From positions 1,860,001-1,924,000 of the forward strand of contig NZ_CP170386.1 of NCBI RefSeq assembly GCF_042468235.1: a DNA stretch of 64,000 bases. Direction: 5' to 3'. This document shows positions 1 to 7,812 of this stretch, piece by piece. Position 1 is the first letter of the stretch. Each line of letters opens with the position of its first letter. A program made the position numbers and the translations under genes. Source of the stretch: Lonepinella sp042468235. GTDB lineage: Bacteria > Pseudomonadota > Gammaproteobacteria > Enterobacterales > Pasteurellaceae. The notes below the pieces were generated by a model that was not told where the DNA came from, ran no database searches, and worked only from the letters and a program-made list of their open reading frames with translations.

Positions 1-139
1 TTTGCCGAATTTTTTCGGGCATCGGTATGAAATTGCACGCGATGATTTTGGGTGGATTTAGTCCAAAATCTATTAATGCCAAATCCACGCCGTCAAGGCT
101 AGTACCAGACATAATGCCGATATAGTATTGTGTAGTCAT
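1..139 (-). CDS. anmK: Anhydro-N-acetylmuramic acid kinase, N-terminal part (cut by window start)
   Basis: The first 46 codons of a gene read leftward out of the window. The peptide opens MTTQYYIGIMSGTSLDGVDL, which carries the MSGTSLDGVD phosphate-binding signature of the AnmK family. The enzyme phosphorylates and opens 1,6-anhydro-MurNAc during cytoplasmic recycling of murein fragments. The ATG at 139 is the only sensible start. The gene is divergent from glmU, a peptidoglycan precursor gene, with about 100 bases between them that must hold both promoters. The signature is unambiguous although only the N-terminus is visible. Confidence 0.9.
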   Translation of the reverse strand, partial: MTTQYYIGIMSGTSLDGVDLALIDFGLNPPKIIACNFIPMPEKIRQ

Positions 140-241
140 AATCTGATTTGATAAGAAATTTGTTTCATTATAACGAGATTAGATCATTTCACAAATTTTG
201 TGTAAAATACAACGCAGTTAATTCTATTTGAGAAACGAACC

Positions 242-1606
242 ATGACAAAACTAAGCGTAGTGATTCTCGCCGCAGGCAAAGGCACCAGAATGTATTCTGA
301 TTTACCTAAAGTATTACACAAGGTGGCTGGCAAGCCAATGGTGAAGCACGTGATTGATACTGCCAAACAATTAAATGCTGAACAAATCCATTTAATTTAT
401 GGACACGGTGCAGATTTATTAAAACAACGTTTAGCAGATGAGCCTGTAAATTGGGTTTTCCAAGCAGAACAGTTAGGTACGGGACACGCCATGCAACAAG
501 CTGCACCATTTTTTAACGATGATGAAAATATTTTGATGCTGTATGGCGATGCCCCTTTGATTACACAGGAAACGTTACAAAAATTGATTGCGGCTAAACC
601 GCAAAATGGTATTGCGTTATTAACTGTGCAACTAGACAATCCTACAGGTTACGGACGAATTATTCGTCAAAATGGTTCAGTGGTGGCGATTGTTGAACAG
701 AAAGATGCCAATCCTGAACAATTAAAAATTAACGAAGTAAACACGGGCGTGATGGTATCAGACGGAGCGAGTTTCAAAAAATGGTTAAGCCGTTTAAATA
801 ATAACAATGCTCAAGGCGAATACTATATGACGGACGTAATCGGGCTGGCAAATCAAGACGGTTGTCAAGTTGCTGCGGTGATAGCAGACGATATTATGGA
901 AGTAGAGGGGGCAAATAATCGTTTGCAACTCAATGCGTTAGAACGTTATTACCAACGTAAACAAGCTAGTCGTTTATTATTAGCAGGTGTGAGCTTGGCA
1001 GATCCTGAACGCTTTGATTTACGTGGCGAATTAAGCCATGGTAAAGATTGCGAAATTGATATTAACGTGATTATTGAAGGCAACGTACAATTAGGTAATG
1101 GGGTAAAAATTGGTTCCGGTTGCGTACTAAAAAATGTGGTAGTAGGGGATAATGTTGAAATTAAACCTTATTCTGTATTTGAAGACTGCGTGATCGGCGA
1201 AAAATCATCTATTGGACCATTCAGTCGTTTACGCCCGGGAGCAGAATTAAGTGCAGAAACCCATATTGGTAACTTTGTAGAAATCAAAAAAGCCAACATC
1301 GGTAAAGGTTCAAAAGTCAATCACTTAACTTATGTGGGAGACGCAGAAATCGGTGCCAATGTAAATGTAGGTGCGGGGGTCATTACTTGTAATTATGATG
1401 GTGCCAATAAATTTAAAACCGTAATTGGGGATAATGTATTTGTCGGTTCTGACTGTCAACTGGTTGCCCCTGTGACTATTGCAGATGGTGCAACAATCGG
1501 TGCGGGTACAACGATCACCAGAGATGTAAGTGAAAATGAACTCGTCATTAGCCGTGTGCCACAACGTCATATTCAAGGCTGGCAACGACCGGTGAAAAAG
1601 AAATAA
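242..1606 (+). CDS. glmU: Bifunctional GlmU: N-acetylglucosamine-1-phosphate uridyltransferase / glucosamine-1-phosphate acetyltransferase
   Basis: 454 residues, the normal family length. The N-terminal uridyltransferase domain shows the nucleotide-binding motif LAAGKGTRM (residues 9-17) followed by SDLPKVLH. From about residue 230 the protein turns into a left-handed beta-helix of hexapeptide repeats (for example IGANVNVGAG) that carries the acetyltransferase site. H361 in VNHLTYVGDAEIG matches the family's catalytic histidine. It makes UDP-GlcNAc in the cytoplasm for peptidoglycan and lipopolysaccharide. The start follows a modest GAGAAACG ribosome site. Downstream is a 228-base gap holding the pckA control region. 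Confidence 0.97.
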   Translation: MTKLSVVILAAGKGTRMYSDLPKVLHKVAGKPMVKHVIDTAKQLNAEQIHLIYGHGADLLKQRLADEPVNWVFQAEQLGTGHAMQQAAPFFNDDENILMLYGDAPLITQETLQKLIAAKPQNGIALLTVQLDNPTGYGRIIRQNGSVVAIVEQKDANPEQLKINEVNTGVMVSDGASFKKWLSRLNNNNAQGEYYMTDVIGLANQDGCQVAAVIADDIMEVEGANNRLQLNALERYYQRKQASRLLLAGVSLADPERFDLRGELSHGKDCEIDINVIIEGNVQLGNGVKIGSGCVLKNVVVGDNVEIKPYSVFEDCVIGEKSSIGPFSRLRPGAELSAETHIGNFVEIKKANIGKGSKVNHLTYVGDAEIGANVNVGAGVITCNYDGANKFKTVIGDNVFVGSDCQLVAPVTIADGATIGAGTTITRDVSENELVISRVPQRHIQGWQRPVKKK

Positions 1607-1675
1607 TACTTTATTTAAAGAGAAATTTATCAGTTTACTCTTTAGTTGACGCAGAATATAAATGAACTGATAGAT

Positions 1676-1702
1676 GATATGGATTTCAACTTGATCCATA
1701 TC
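1676..1702. repeat. Perfect 9-bp dyad between glmU and pckA
   Basis: GATATGGAT and ATCCATATC form perfect arms around a 9-base loop. The sequence after it on the plus strand is an A-run, so it is not a conventional rho-independent terminator for glmU, and on the other strand the T-run precedes the stem. It lies about 35 bases upstream of the predicted CRP site of pckA, so an additional protein-binding site is possible. Function unknown. Confidence 0.45.
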
Positions 1703-1735
1703 AAAAAAACATATAAAACTTCAAAATTTTTTCAG

Positions 1736-1781
1736 AAATTTGATCTAGTTAACGTTTTTTCTTCTCAAAAAGTAATAGAAT
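1736..1781 (+). promoter_or_regulatory. Candidate class II CRP-dependent promoter of pckA
   Basis: Bases 1736-1757 match the 22-base CRP consensus (AAATGTGATCTAGATCACATTT) at 18 positions, with core TTTGATCTAGTTAAC. A -10-like TAGAAT lies at 1776-1781. A transcript starting about 7 bases later, near 1788, would put the centre of the CRP site at -41.5, the textbook class II position. Control of a gluconeogenic gene by cAMP-CRP is physiologically sensible. The site and spacing are seen directly; binding is inferred. Confidence 0.6.
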
Positions 1782-1834
1782 AGCTTATCTTTTAACTTTT
1801 AATTTTTAATTTTCTAACTCTAATGAGGTAATTT

Positions 1835-3451
1835 ATGACTGACTTAAACAAAGTAATCAAAGAACTTAGTGATCTTGGTATCAATGGTGTAACAGAAATT
1901 GTTCATAACCCAAGTTATGAATTTCTATTCGCCGAAGAAACCAAAGAAGGTTTACAAGGCTATGAAAAAGGTATTGTAACCACAACTGGTGCAGTTGCCG
2001 TTGATACCGGTATTTTCACTGGTCGTTCACCAAAAGATAAATATATTGTTTTAGATGACAAATCAAAAGACACCGTGTGGTGGACTAGCGATGCAGCTAA
2101 AAACGATAACAAACCAATGAATCAAGAAACTTGGGCAAGTTTGAAATCTTTAGTGACTAATCAACTTTCTGGCAAACGTTTATTTGTGATTGATGCATTC
2201 TGTGGTGCAAACGAAGATACACGTTTAGCAGTTCGTATCGTCACTGAAGTTGCATGGCAAGCTCACTTTGTGAAAAATATGTTCATTCGCCCAAGCGAAG
2301 CTGAACTAGCTAACTTCAAACCTGATTTCGTGGTCATGAACGGTTCTAAAGTCACCAATCCAAATTGGAAAGAACAAGGTTTAAATAGTGAAAACTTTGT
2401 CGCATTCAACATTACTGAAGGCGTGCAATTAATCGGTGGTACATGGTACGGCGGTGAAATGAAAAAAGGTATGTTCTCAATGATGAACTACTTCTTACCA
2501 TTACGTGGTGTCGCATCCATGCACTGTTCTGCCAACGTGGGCGAAAAAGGCGATGTAGCAGTATTCTTCGGCTTATCAGGTACAGGTAAAACCACCCTTT
2601 CTACTGACCCTAAACGTAAATTAATCGGTGATGATGAACACGGTTGGGACGATGACGGTGTATTCAACTACGAAGGTGGTTGCTATGCAAAAACGATCAA
2701 CCTATCTAAAGAAAACGAACCTGACATCTATGGTGCCATCAAACGTGATGCGTTATTAGAAAACGTGGTAGTTCGTGCTGACGGTTCTGTTGACTTTGCA
2801 GACGGTTCAAAAACAGAAAATACACGTGTTTCTTACCCAATTTATCACATTGATAATATCGTTGAACCAGTATCTAAAGCAGGTCATGCGAAAAAAGTGA
2901 TTTTCTTAACTGCGGACGCATTCGGTGTATTACCACCAGTATCTAAATTAACCCCAGAACAAACTAAATACTACTTCTTATCTGGTTTCACTGCGAAATT
3001 AGCAGGTACAGAACGTGGTATCACTGAACCAACCCCAACATTCTCAGCTTGTTTCGGTGCAGCATTCTTAAGTTTACACCCAACTCAATACGCTGAAGTG
3101 TTAGTAAAACGTATGGAAGCTGCTGGTGCAGAAGCCTACTTAGTGAACACTGGTTGGAACGGTACAGGTAAACGTATTTCAATCAAAGATACGCGTGGTA
3201 TTATCGATGCAATCTTAGACGGTTCAATCGACAAAGCAGAAACCAAAACATTGCCAATCTTCAATGTAGCAGTGCCAACTGCCTTACCAAACGTTGATCC
3301 TGCGATCTTAGATCCACGTGATACTTATGCAGACAAAGCACAATGGCAAACTAAAGCAGAAGATTTAGCTAACCGTTTTGTGAAAAACTTTGAAAAATAT
3401 ACTGTAACTGCAGAAGGTAAAGCGTTAGTGGCAGCAGGTCCAAAAGCGTAA
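1835..3451 (+). CDS. pckA: Phosphoenolpyruvate carboxykinase (ATP)
   Basis: 538 residues, typical of the ATP-dependent enzyme. It interconverts oxaloacetate plus ATP with phosphoenolpyruvate, CO2 and ADP in the cytoplasm, for gluconeogenesis or, in many Pasteurellaceae, CO2 fixation towards succinate. The kinase P-loop GLSGTGKTT is at residues 246-254, followed by LIGDDEHGWDDDGVFN with metal-binding acidic residues. FTGRSPKDKY near residue 61 is the substrate-binding segment. The ATG follows a TGAGGT ribosome site. Codon use is strongly biased to frequent codons, as in highly expressed genes. It is followed by a strong uptake-signal terminator. Confidence 0.98.
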   Translation: MTDLNKVIKELSDLGINGVTEIVHNPSYEFLFAEETKEGLQGYEKGIVTTTGAVAVDTGIFTGRSPKDKYIVLDDKSKDTVWWTSDAAKNDNKPMNQETWASLKSLVTNQLSGKRLFVIDAFCGANEDTRLAVRIVTEVAWQAHFVKNMFIRPSEAELANFKPDFVVMNGSKVTNPNWKEQGLNSENFVAFNITEGVQLIGGTWYGGEMKKGMFSMMNYFLPLRGVASMHCSANVGEKGDVAVFFGLSGTGKTTLSTDPKRKLIGDDEHGWDDDGVFNYEGGCYAKTINLSKENEPDIYGAIKRDALLENVVVRADGSVDFADGSKTENTRVSYPIYHIDNIVEPVSKAGHAKKVIFLTADAFGVLPPVSKLTPEQTKYYFLSGFTAKLAGTERGITEPTPTFSACFGAAFLSLHPTQYAEVLVKRMEAAGAEAYLVNTGWNGTGKRISIKDTRGIIDAILDGSIDKAETKTLPIFNVAVPTALPNVDPAILDPRDTYADKAQWQTKAEDLANRFVKNFEKYTVTAEGKALVAAGPKA

Positions 3452-3475
3452 TATTGACAGTTAAATAAAACGATT

Positions 3476-3516
3476 AAGTGCGGTGAAAATTTCTTTTGTT
3501 TTTCACCGCACTTTTT
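3476..3516. terminator. Inverted uptake-signal pair acting as bidirectional terminator
   Basis: AAGTGCGGTGAAAA (3476-3489) and its exact complement (3500-3513) form a 14-bp stem with a 10-base loop and a T-run on the plus side. It sits between the convergent ends of pckA and the HerA-like gene. Confidence 0.9.
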
Positions 3517-3566
3517 GTTTCCCAAGAAAATATCTCAATATCCAACCAATAATATTTTATCAGTCG

Positions 3567-5069
3567 TTATTTCTTTAACGCCCCTAAAATCCCACGCATA
3601 ATCTGCTTGGTGACTTGACTACGAATACTTCGTCCCACCGATTTACTTAAACCACTGACAATTTCTTCTGTCACGGTTAACTTTTCGCCACGTTTTTTAG
3701 TGCCAAAAATCATTCGACTCAATGAACCCAATACACCCTCGCTTTCTTGTTGTTCCGCTTGTTGGGCTTGTTGTTGTGCCACTTGATCTAAATTAGCTTG
3801 TTCCGCTAACATCTCAAAGGCAGAATGGTTATCTACATAATTGTTATAATAAGCAAATAAATCATCATCTTTAACCCATGATTGACGTTGCTCTTGCGTT
3901 AATGGTGTAAGCTGGCTTTTGGGTGGATAAATGGTCGCAATTTCCACTGGTGTTGGCATCCCTTTTTCATCTAGGAATGAAACTAATGCCTCGCCTACAC
4001 CTAAGGTGGTAATGGCTTCCACCACATTCACACCTTTATTGGCACGGAACGTTTCGGCTGCAGTTTTCACCGCTTTTTGATCTCTCGGCGTAAAGGCTCG
4101 CAACGCATGTTGGACACGATTACCCAGTTGACCTAACACAGTTTCTGGCAAATCTAATGGATTTTGCGTGACAAAATAAATACCCACGCCTTTAGAACGA
4201 ATTAAACGGACTACTTGCTCCACTTTTTCAATTAAGACACTTGGGGCACCATCAAATAACAAATGAGCTTCATCAAAGAACATCACAAATTTTGGTTTAT
4301 CTGGATCACCCACTTCAGGTAATTGCTCGAATAATTCAGCCATTAACCACAACAAAAATGCACTGTACATACGAGATGAATTAATTAATTTTTCTGAATT
4401 CAAAATATTAATTACGCCACGTCCATCACGAGTTTGTAACCAGTCTTCCAAATTTAATGCAGGCTCACCAAATAATTTTTCCGCCCCCTCATTTTCAAGG
4501 GTCAATAAGGCACGCTGAATTGCCCCCACACTGGCAGCGGAAATATTGCCATATTGTAATTGAAATTCCTTAGCGTTATCGGCGAGATATTTCAACATCG
4601 CACGCAGATCTTTCAAATCAATAAGCAACAACCCTTTATCGTCTGCCACACGGAATAGAATATTTAATAAGCCTTCTTGAGTTGGATTGAGATTTAATAA
4701 ACGAGAAAGCAACAATGGACCCATTTCCGAGATTGTGGTACGTAATGGAATCCCTGTTTCGCCGAATACATCCCAAAAAGAAACTGGATAACTGTTTAAA
4801 TAGTTTTCACCACCTAAGCTAAATTGTTCAATACGTTCCGCAATTTTGCCTTGCATGGTGCCTTTCACCGTCATACCTGAAAGATCGCCTTTTACATCGA
4901 CCAAAAATACAGGCACGCCGTTATCACTAAATTCTTCCGCTAATTTACGCAAAGTGACGGTTTTCCCTGTCCCCGTTGCCCCAGCGATTAAGCCATGACG
5001 GTTTGCCATTTTGGCATTGATCCCGAAACTGTGTCCCTCACTATTGCGTGCGATTTCAAATATATTCAT
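3567..5069 (-). CDS. HerA-like P-loop ATPase of the DUF853/YjgR family
   Basis: 500 residues. The Walker A motif GATGTGKT is at residues 30-37, and a Walker B-like FVMFFDEAHLLF lies near residue 265, followed by a sensor-like region (IYFVTQNPLDLPETVLGQL). This is the layout of DUF853 proteins such as E. coli YjgR, distant relatives of the HerA/FtsK helicase group. The C-terminal 80 residues are Gln-rich (QQQAQQAEQQ) and then basic. The cellular role is not established. The gene is monocistronic, convergent with pckA, and starts next to a GGATATTTC ribosome site. Family assignment is sure; function is not. Confidence 0.85.
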   Translation of the reverse strand: MNIFEIARNSEGHSFGINAKMANRHGLIAGATGTGKTVTLRKLAEEFSDNGVPVFLVDVKGDLSGMTVKGTMQGKIAERIEQFSLGGENYLNSYPVSFWDVFGETGIPLRTTISEMGPLLLSRLLNLNPTQEGLLNILFRVADDKGLLLIDLKDLRAMLKYLADNAKEFQLQYGNISAASVGAIQRALLTLENEGAEKLFGEPALNLEDWLQTRDGRGVINILNSEKLINSSRMYSAFLLWLMAELFEQLPEVGDPDKPKFVMFFDEAHLLFDGAPSVLIEKVEQVVRLIRSKGVGIYFVTQNPLDLPETVLGQLGNRVQHALRAFTPRDQKAVKTAAETFRANKGVNVVEAITTLGVGEALVSFLDEKGMPTPVEIATIYPPKSQLTPLTQEQRQSWVKDDDLFAYYNNYVDNHSAFEMLAEQANLDQVAQQQAQQAEQQESEGVLGSLSRMIFGTKKRGEKLTVTEEIVSGLSKSVGRSIRSQVTKQIMRGILGALKK

Positions 5070-5137
5070 GAAATATCCTTTATGTTGTAAATTTTGAGCA
5101 TAATAAGAGAAAAATGACTGTTAGTCAAAAAATGAGA

Positions 5138-5200
5138 TTTTGTGATCTTGATTCCAAAATCTAGCAAAAAATCTCGACTCTTTTCCTTTCGACTTATAAC
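5138..5200 (+). promoter_or_regulatory. Candidate CRP / CRP-S (competence) promoter of dprA
   Basis: Bases 5138-5159 (TTTTGTGATCTTGATTCC, then AAAA) match 17 of 22 positions of the Pasteurellaceae CRP-S competence site as I recall it (TTTTGCGATC and its dyad). The left half is TGTGA and the right half is degenerate. A -10-like TATAAC lies at 5195-5200. The predicted start near 5207 puts the site centre at about -58.5, close to a class I position. dprA belongs to the Sxy/CRP competence regulon in H. influenzae, which supports the inference. Confidence 0.55.
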
Positions 5201-5240
5201 CTAAAATTTCCGAAAAACCAACCGCACTTTTATCATTCTC

Positions 5241-6347
5241 ATGCAAAATATCGAACTCTTATTACGTCTAATGCAAGTACCTAATCTTGGTGCAAATGCA
5301 ATTCAAGAAATTTTAACTCAAATCACACCACAAACCCTGTTAGATTACGATGAAACCGCTTTTCATCACATTGGCTGGCAAGCAAAACAAATTCAACGTT
5401 GGTTTCACCCAGAACAAAAATATATTGAACCACCACTGGAATGGCAACAAGCTGATACAAATCATCATATTGTGGCTTACTATCAAGCAGAATATCCGCA
5501 ATTATTAAAGCAAATTAATTCCGTTCCGCCGTTGTTGTTTGTAAAAGGCAATGTGGAAAATCTAAATCTGGCTCAACTGGCGATTGTAGGTAGTCGGGAT
5601 TGCTCTAATTACGGTGAATATTGGGCTAAATATTTTGCCACAGAATTGATTCGATCAGGATTTATTGTTACCAGTGGATTAGCGATTGGAATTGACGGTT
5701 TCGCACACAAAGCAGTGGTTGAAATGCAAAGTAAAACGATTGCTGTATTAGGCAGTGGATTACAACAAATTTATCCCAGTCGGCATAAAGGATTAGCGGA
5801 ACAAATTCTAGTTAATAATGGCACGTTGGTATCAGAATTTTTACCCAACCAACCGCCCGTTGCCACTAACTTCCCAAGACGAAACCGCATTATTAGTGGC
5901 ATGTCGCAAGGCGTGTTGGTAGTCGAAGCAAATCAAAAAAGCGGATCACTAATTACCGCCCGTTATGCCCTAGAGCAAAATCGAGATGTATTTGCCTTAC
6001 CTGGTAATTTGCATAATCAATATAGCCAAGGATGCCATCATCTGATTAAACAAGGGGCAAATTTAGTGGAATCGGTGCAGGATATTATTGAAAATCTCGC
6101 TCCTTATTCGTTACCCATGAATGGCTTTGCTCCCAACACGACTAGTCAAAATACAGAGTTACCTTTTAATGTTATTGAGCCAACATATCCTGATTTATAT
6201 GCTTTAATCGGCTATAACCCCATTAGTATTGATGAACTGGCGGAACAGTCCAAAATTTCAGTTGATGTCCTGTTAGGGCAATTATTGACGCTAGAATTAG
6301 AAGAACTCATTGAATGTGAAAGGGGGCTATATAAACGACGATTATAA
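5241..6347 (+). CDS. dprA: DNA processing protein DprA (natural transformation)
   Basis: 368 residues. The central extended Rossmann domain shows AIVGSRDCSNYG, VTSGLAIGIDGFAHKAV, IAVLGSGLQQIYPSRH and NFPRRNRIISGMSQGVLVVEA, followed by SGSLITARYALEQNRDVFALPGN, all hallmarks of DprA/Smf. The C-terminal 70 residues form a winged-helix-like domain (NPISIDELAEQSKISVDVLLGQLLTLELEELI). DprA loads RecA on incoming single-stranded DNA during transformation, which fits the many uptake signals in this genome. It is a single gene with its own CRP-like promoter. A tiny toxin-like ORF follows 75 bases downstream. Confidence 0.97.
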   Translation: MQNIELLLRLMQVPNLGANAIQEILTQITPQTLLDYDETAFHHIGWQAKQIQRWFHPEQKYIEPPLEWQQADTNHHIVAYYQAEYPQLLKQINSVPPLLFVKGNVENLNLAQLAIVGSRDCSNYGEYWAKYFATELIRSGFIVTSGLAIGIDGFAHKAVVEMQSKTIAVLGSGLQQIYPSRHKGLAEQILVNNGTLVSEFLPNQPPVATNFPRRNRIISGMSQGVLVVEANQKSGSLITARYALEQNRDVFALPGNLHNQYSQGCHHLIKQGANLVESVQDIIENLAPYSLPMNGFAPNTTSQNTELPFNVIEPTYPDLYALIGYNPISIDELAEQSKISVDVLLGQLLTLELEELIECERGLYKRRL

Positions 6348-6369
6348 GAACCATCTAGCGTAGGGCTAG

Positions 6370-6529
6370 AAACAGCAAACCCCACGCTGTCTAGAGTGGG
6401 GCTTACAAAAAGGAACTGGATTATGATAATTAAGTTGTTAATCCTTGTTATCTTATTAGCTATGGCTCTACCCGCCTACTAATAATTTAACTAAAGTCCT
6501 AGTGGTAGTAGCAGCTACCGCTAGGCAGT
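6370..6529 (-). ncRNA. Candidate Sib-like antisense RNA opposite the tiny hydrophobic ORF
   Basis: On the minus strand a -35-like TTGCAT (6559-6564) and -10-like TAGTAT (6536-6541) are separated by exactly 17 bases, predicting a transcript start near 6529. The RNA would begin with the complement of the 6498-6525 hairpin, run across the whole 19-codon ORF and its ribosome site, and reach a CCCCAC/GTGGGG stem (6380-6401 on the plus strand) followed by a T-rich stretch near 6370. A length of about 160 bases and full overlap of the toxin ORF match the E. coli Sib RNAs in layout. Ends are predicted by eye and no expression data exist. Confidence 0.4.
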
Positions 6530-6533
6530 TCCT
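6411..6533 (+). promoter_or_regulatory. Long-range pairing that would hide the ribosome site of the tiny toxin mRNA
   Basis: AGGAACTG (6411-6418), which holds the Shine-Dalgarno sequence, is perfectly complementary to CAGTTCCT (6526-6533). The second copy directly follows an 11-bp hairpin (6498-6525, loop 6509-6514, one G-U pair) located after the ORF. The two helices could stack, closing the ORF in a loop and masking its ribosome site. Type I toxin messengers such as hok use a comparable fold-back. Confidence 0.5.
6423..6482 (+). CDS. 19-residue hydrophobic peptide, Ibs-like type I toxin candidate
   Basis: The ORF encodes MIIKLLILVILLAMALPAY. Length, a basic residue near the N-terminus, a run of Ile/Leu/Val forming one membrane helix, and the C-terminal -Ala-Tyr closely resemble E. 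coli IbsA-E (18-19 residues, ending in AY). AAGGA lies 8 bases before the ATG, so it has a proper ribosome site. It stands alone between dprA and pdxH, with an antisense promoter-like sequence opposite and a fold-back structure in the mRNA. In E. coli, Ibs peptides depolarise the inner membrane when overproduced. The family link rests on a very short sequence and on the architecture. Confidence 0.55.
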   Translation: MIIKLLILVILLAMALPAY

Positions 6534-6579
6534 AAATACTAATCAATTTTTACGCTAAATGCAACATCTTATTTTCGAC

Positions 6580-7212
6580 TTATGGCGATAATCTTTCTAT
6601 CACCCAATGCTCTTTTTCCAACCGATAACGAATACGATCATGTAGGCGGCTCGGGCGACCTTGCCAAAATTCGATCATCTCAGGAATCACGATATAACCA
6701 CCCCAATGCGGTGGACGTGGCACATTTAATGGGTGTTTAGCTGCTATCTGTGCCGCCTTGGCTAATAACACATTTTTGCTAGAAATCACCGCACTTTGCT
6801 CACTCGCCCATGCCCCTACTCGACTGGTATAAGGACGTGATGCAAAATATTCATCGGATTGTACAGCGGATAATTTTTCCACTCTGCCTTCAATTCTGAC
6901 TTGTCGCTCTAACTCGCCCCAAAAGAAATTTAAAGCCGTAAACGGTGTATGTTGCAACGCTCGACCCTTTTGACTGTGATAATTAGTAAAGAAAACAAAC
7001 CCTTGCTCATTCACTTCTTTTAACAACACCACTCGGCTAGTTGGCTTACCTTGTTCATTCACCGTTGCCACATTCATTGCGGTTGGCTCACATACTTTGG
7101 CTGTTATCGCTTCATTTAACCAATGTTCAAATTGTTTTAATGGATCGGCAAGGCATTGTTTACGAGATAACGCCTGTTTACTGTAATCTTCTCGAATATT
7201 GTGTAAATCCAT
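6580..7212 (-). CDS. pdxH: Pyridoxine/pyridoxamine 5'-phosphate oxidase
   Basis: 210 residues, normal length. FMN-binding segments are present (TSRVVLLKEVNEQGFVFFTNY; SQKGRALQ), as is the C-terminal PdxH signature around FWQGRPSRLHDRIRY that binds the substrate phosphate. The enzyme oxidises pyridoxine or pyridoxamine phosphate to pyridoxal phosphate, the cofactor of SelA and the PabC-like protein nearby. The 16-base gap from the upstream pabC-like gene on the same strand suggests co-transcription. Confidence 0.96.
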   Translation of the reverse strand: MDLHNIREDYSKQALSRKQCLADPLKQFEHWLNEAITAKVCEPTAMNVATVNEQGKPTSRVVLLKEVNEQGFVFFTNYHSQKGRALQHTPFTALNFFWGELERQVRIEGRVEKLSAVQSDEYFASRPYTSRVGAWASEQSAVISSKNVLLAKAAQIAAKHPLNVPRPPHWGGYIVIPEMIEFWQGRPSRLHDRIRYRLEKEHWVIERLSP

Positions 7213-7227
7213 CTTTTTATTCCTAAT

Positions 7228-7812
7228 TTAATCCAAGCTATTCATTGCATTAATCAACCTAATTTCGTCAAAATGACGCACATCTTCGGCTAAAATAGGT
7301 ATTTCTTGCAGTCTGCTTTGTTGTAACAAAAACTCTCGTTGCGTACCTTTTAATAATGGCGTATTAGGTGTAAACCAATCTTTTCCCTGACGAAACACTA
7401 AATTGCCAATACTACAATCGGTAACGTGACCTTTTTTAATAATCATAATTTCATCAGCCTGACCTTTTTGCTTAACTAATTGATTGAGCAGGAAACGATC
7501 CTGATATTTCAATGAATAATCTATATCGTCACAAATCACAGGTTGAAAATGACGATAGATTTTGCGTTGATAAGGGAAAAATTGCACAGCATAATGTTGA
7601 TGATTATAAGCAATGCGACAACGAATTAAAGGGCTATCAAGTGCGGTGTAAAATTGACTATTTTCTGCAATAATTCGCCAAAGGTCGTGAATTTTAACCG
7701 CAGTTTCCCTATAAAATTGCGATAATGATTTCTCATAACGCTGTTGATGTAAAGCGATATTTCTAACCATCCCTTGTTCAAGACAAATGGTTTCAAATAA
7801 CGGAAATATCAT
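7228..7812 (-). CDS. Class IV aminotransferase family protein, PabC-like (probable aminodeoxychorismate lyase)
   Basis: 194 residues, shorter than classical PabC (about 270). The segment DEIMIIKKGHVTDCSIGNLVF is the family's substrate-binding block, and TPNTPLLKGTQREFLL with the later EIRLINAMNSL fits the C-terminal half. The Lys expected to hold PLP would be in the N-terminal part, possibly in YSLKYQDR. The start ATG overlaps the pabB stop by 4 bases (ATGA), so translation is coupled. Context with pabB and divergent pabA makes conversion of aminodeoxychorismate to p-aminobenzoate and pyruvate the likely role, by neighbourhood and family. Confidence 0.75.
   Translation of the reverse strand: MIFPLFETICLEQGMVRNIALHQQRYEKSLSQFYRETAVKIHDLWRIIAENSQFYTALDSPLIRCRIAYNHQHYAVQFFPYQRKIYRHFQPVICDDIDYSLKYQDRFLLNQLVKQKGQADEIMIIKKGHVTDCSIGNLVFRQGKDWFTPNTPLLKGTQREFLLQQSRLQEIPILAEDVRHFDEIRLINAMNSLD

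Noticed and set aside
1325..1699. Minus-strand ORF of 124 codons over the glmU end
   Set aside because: It is a shadow of the hexapeptide-repeat region; its translation has no domain and no ribosome site.
1676..1702. Perfect dyad as terminator of glmU
   Set aside because: The T-run is missing after the stem on the plus strand, so it is listed as a dyad of unknown role.
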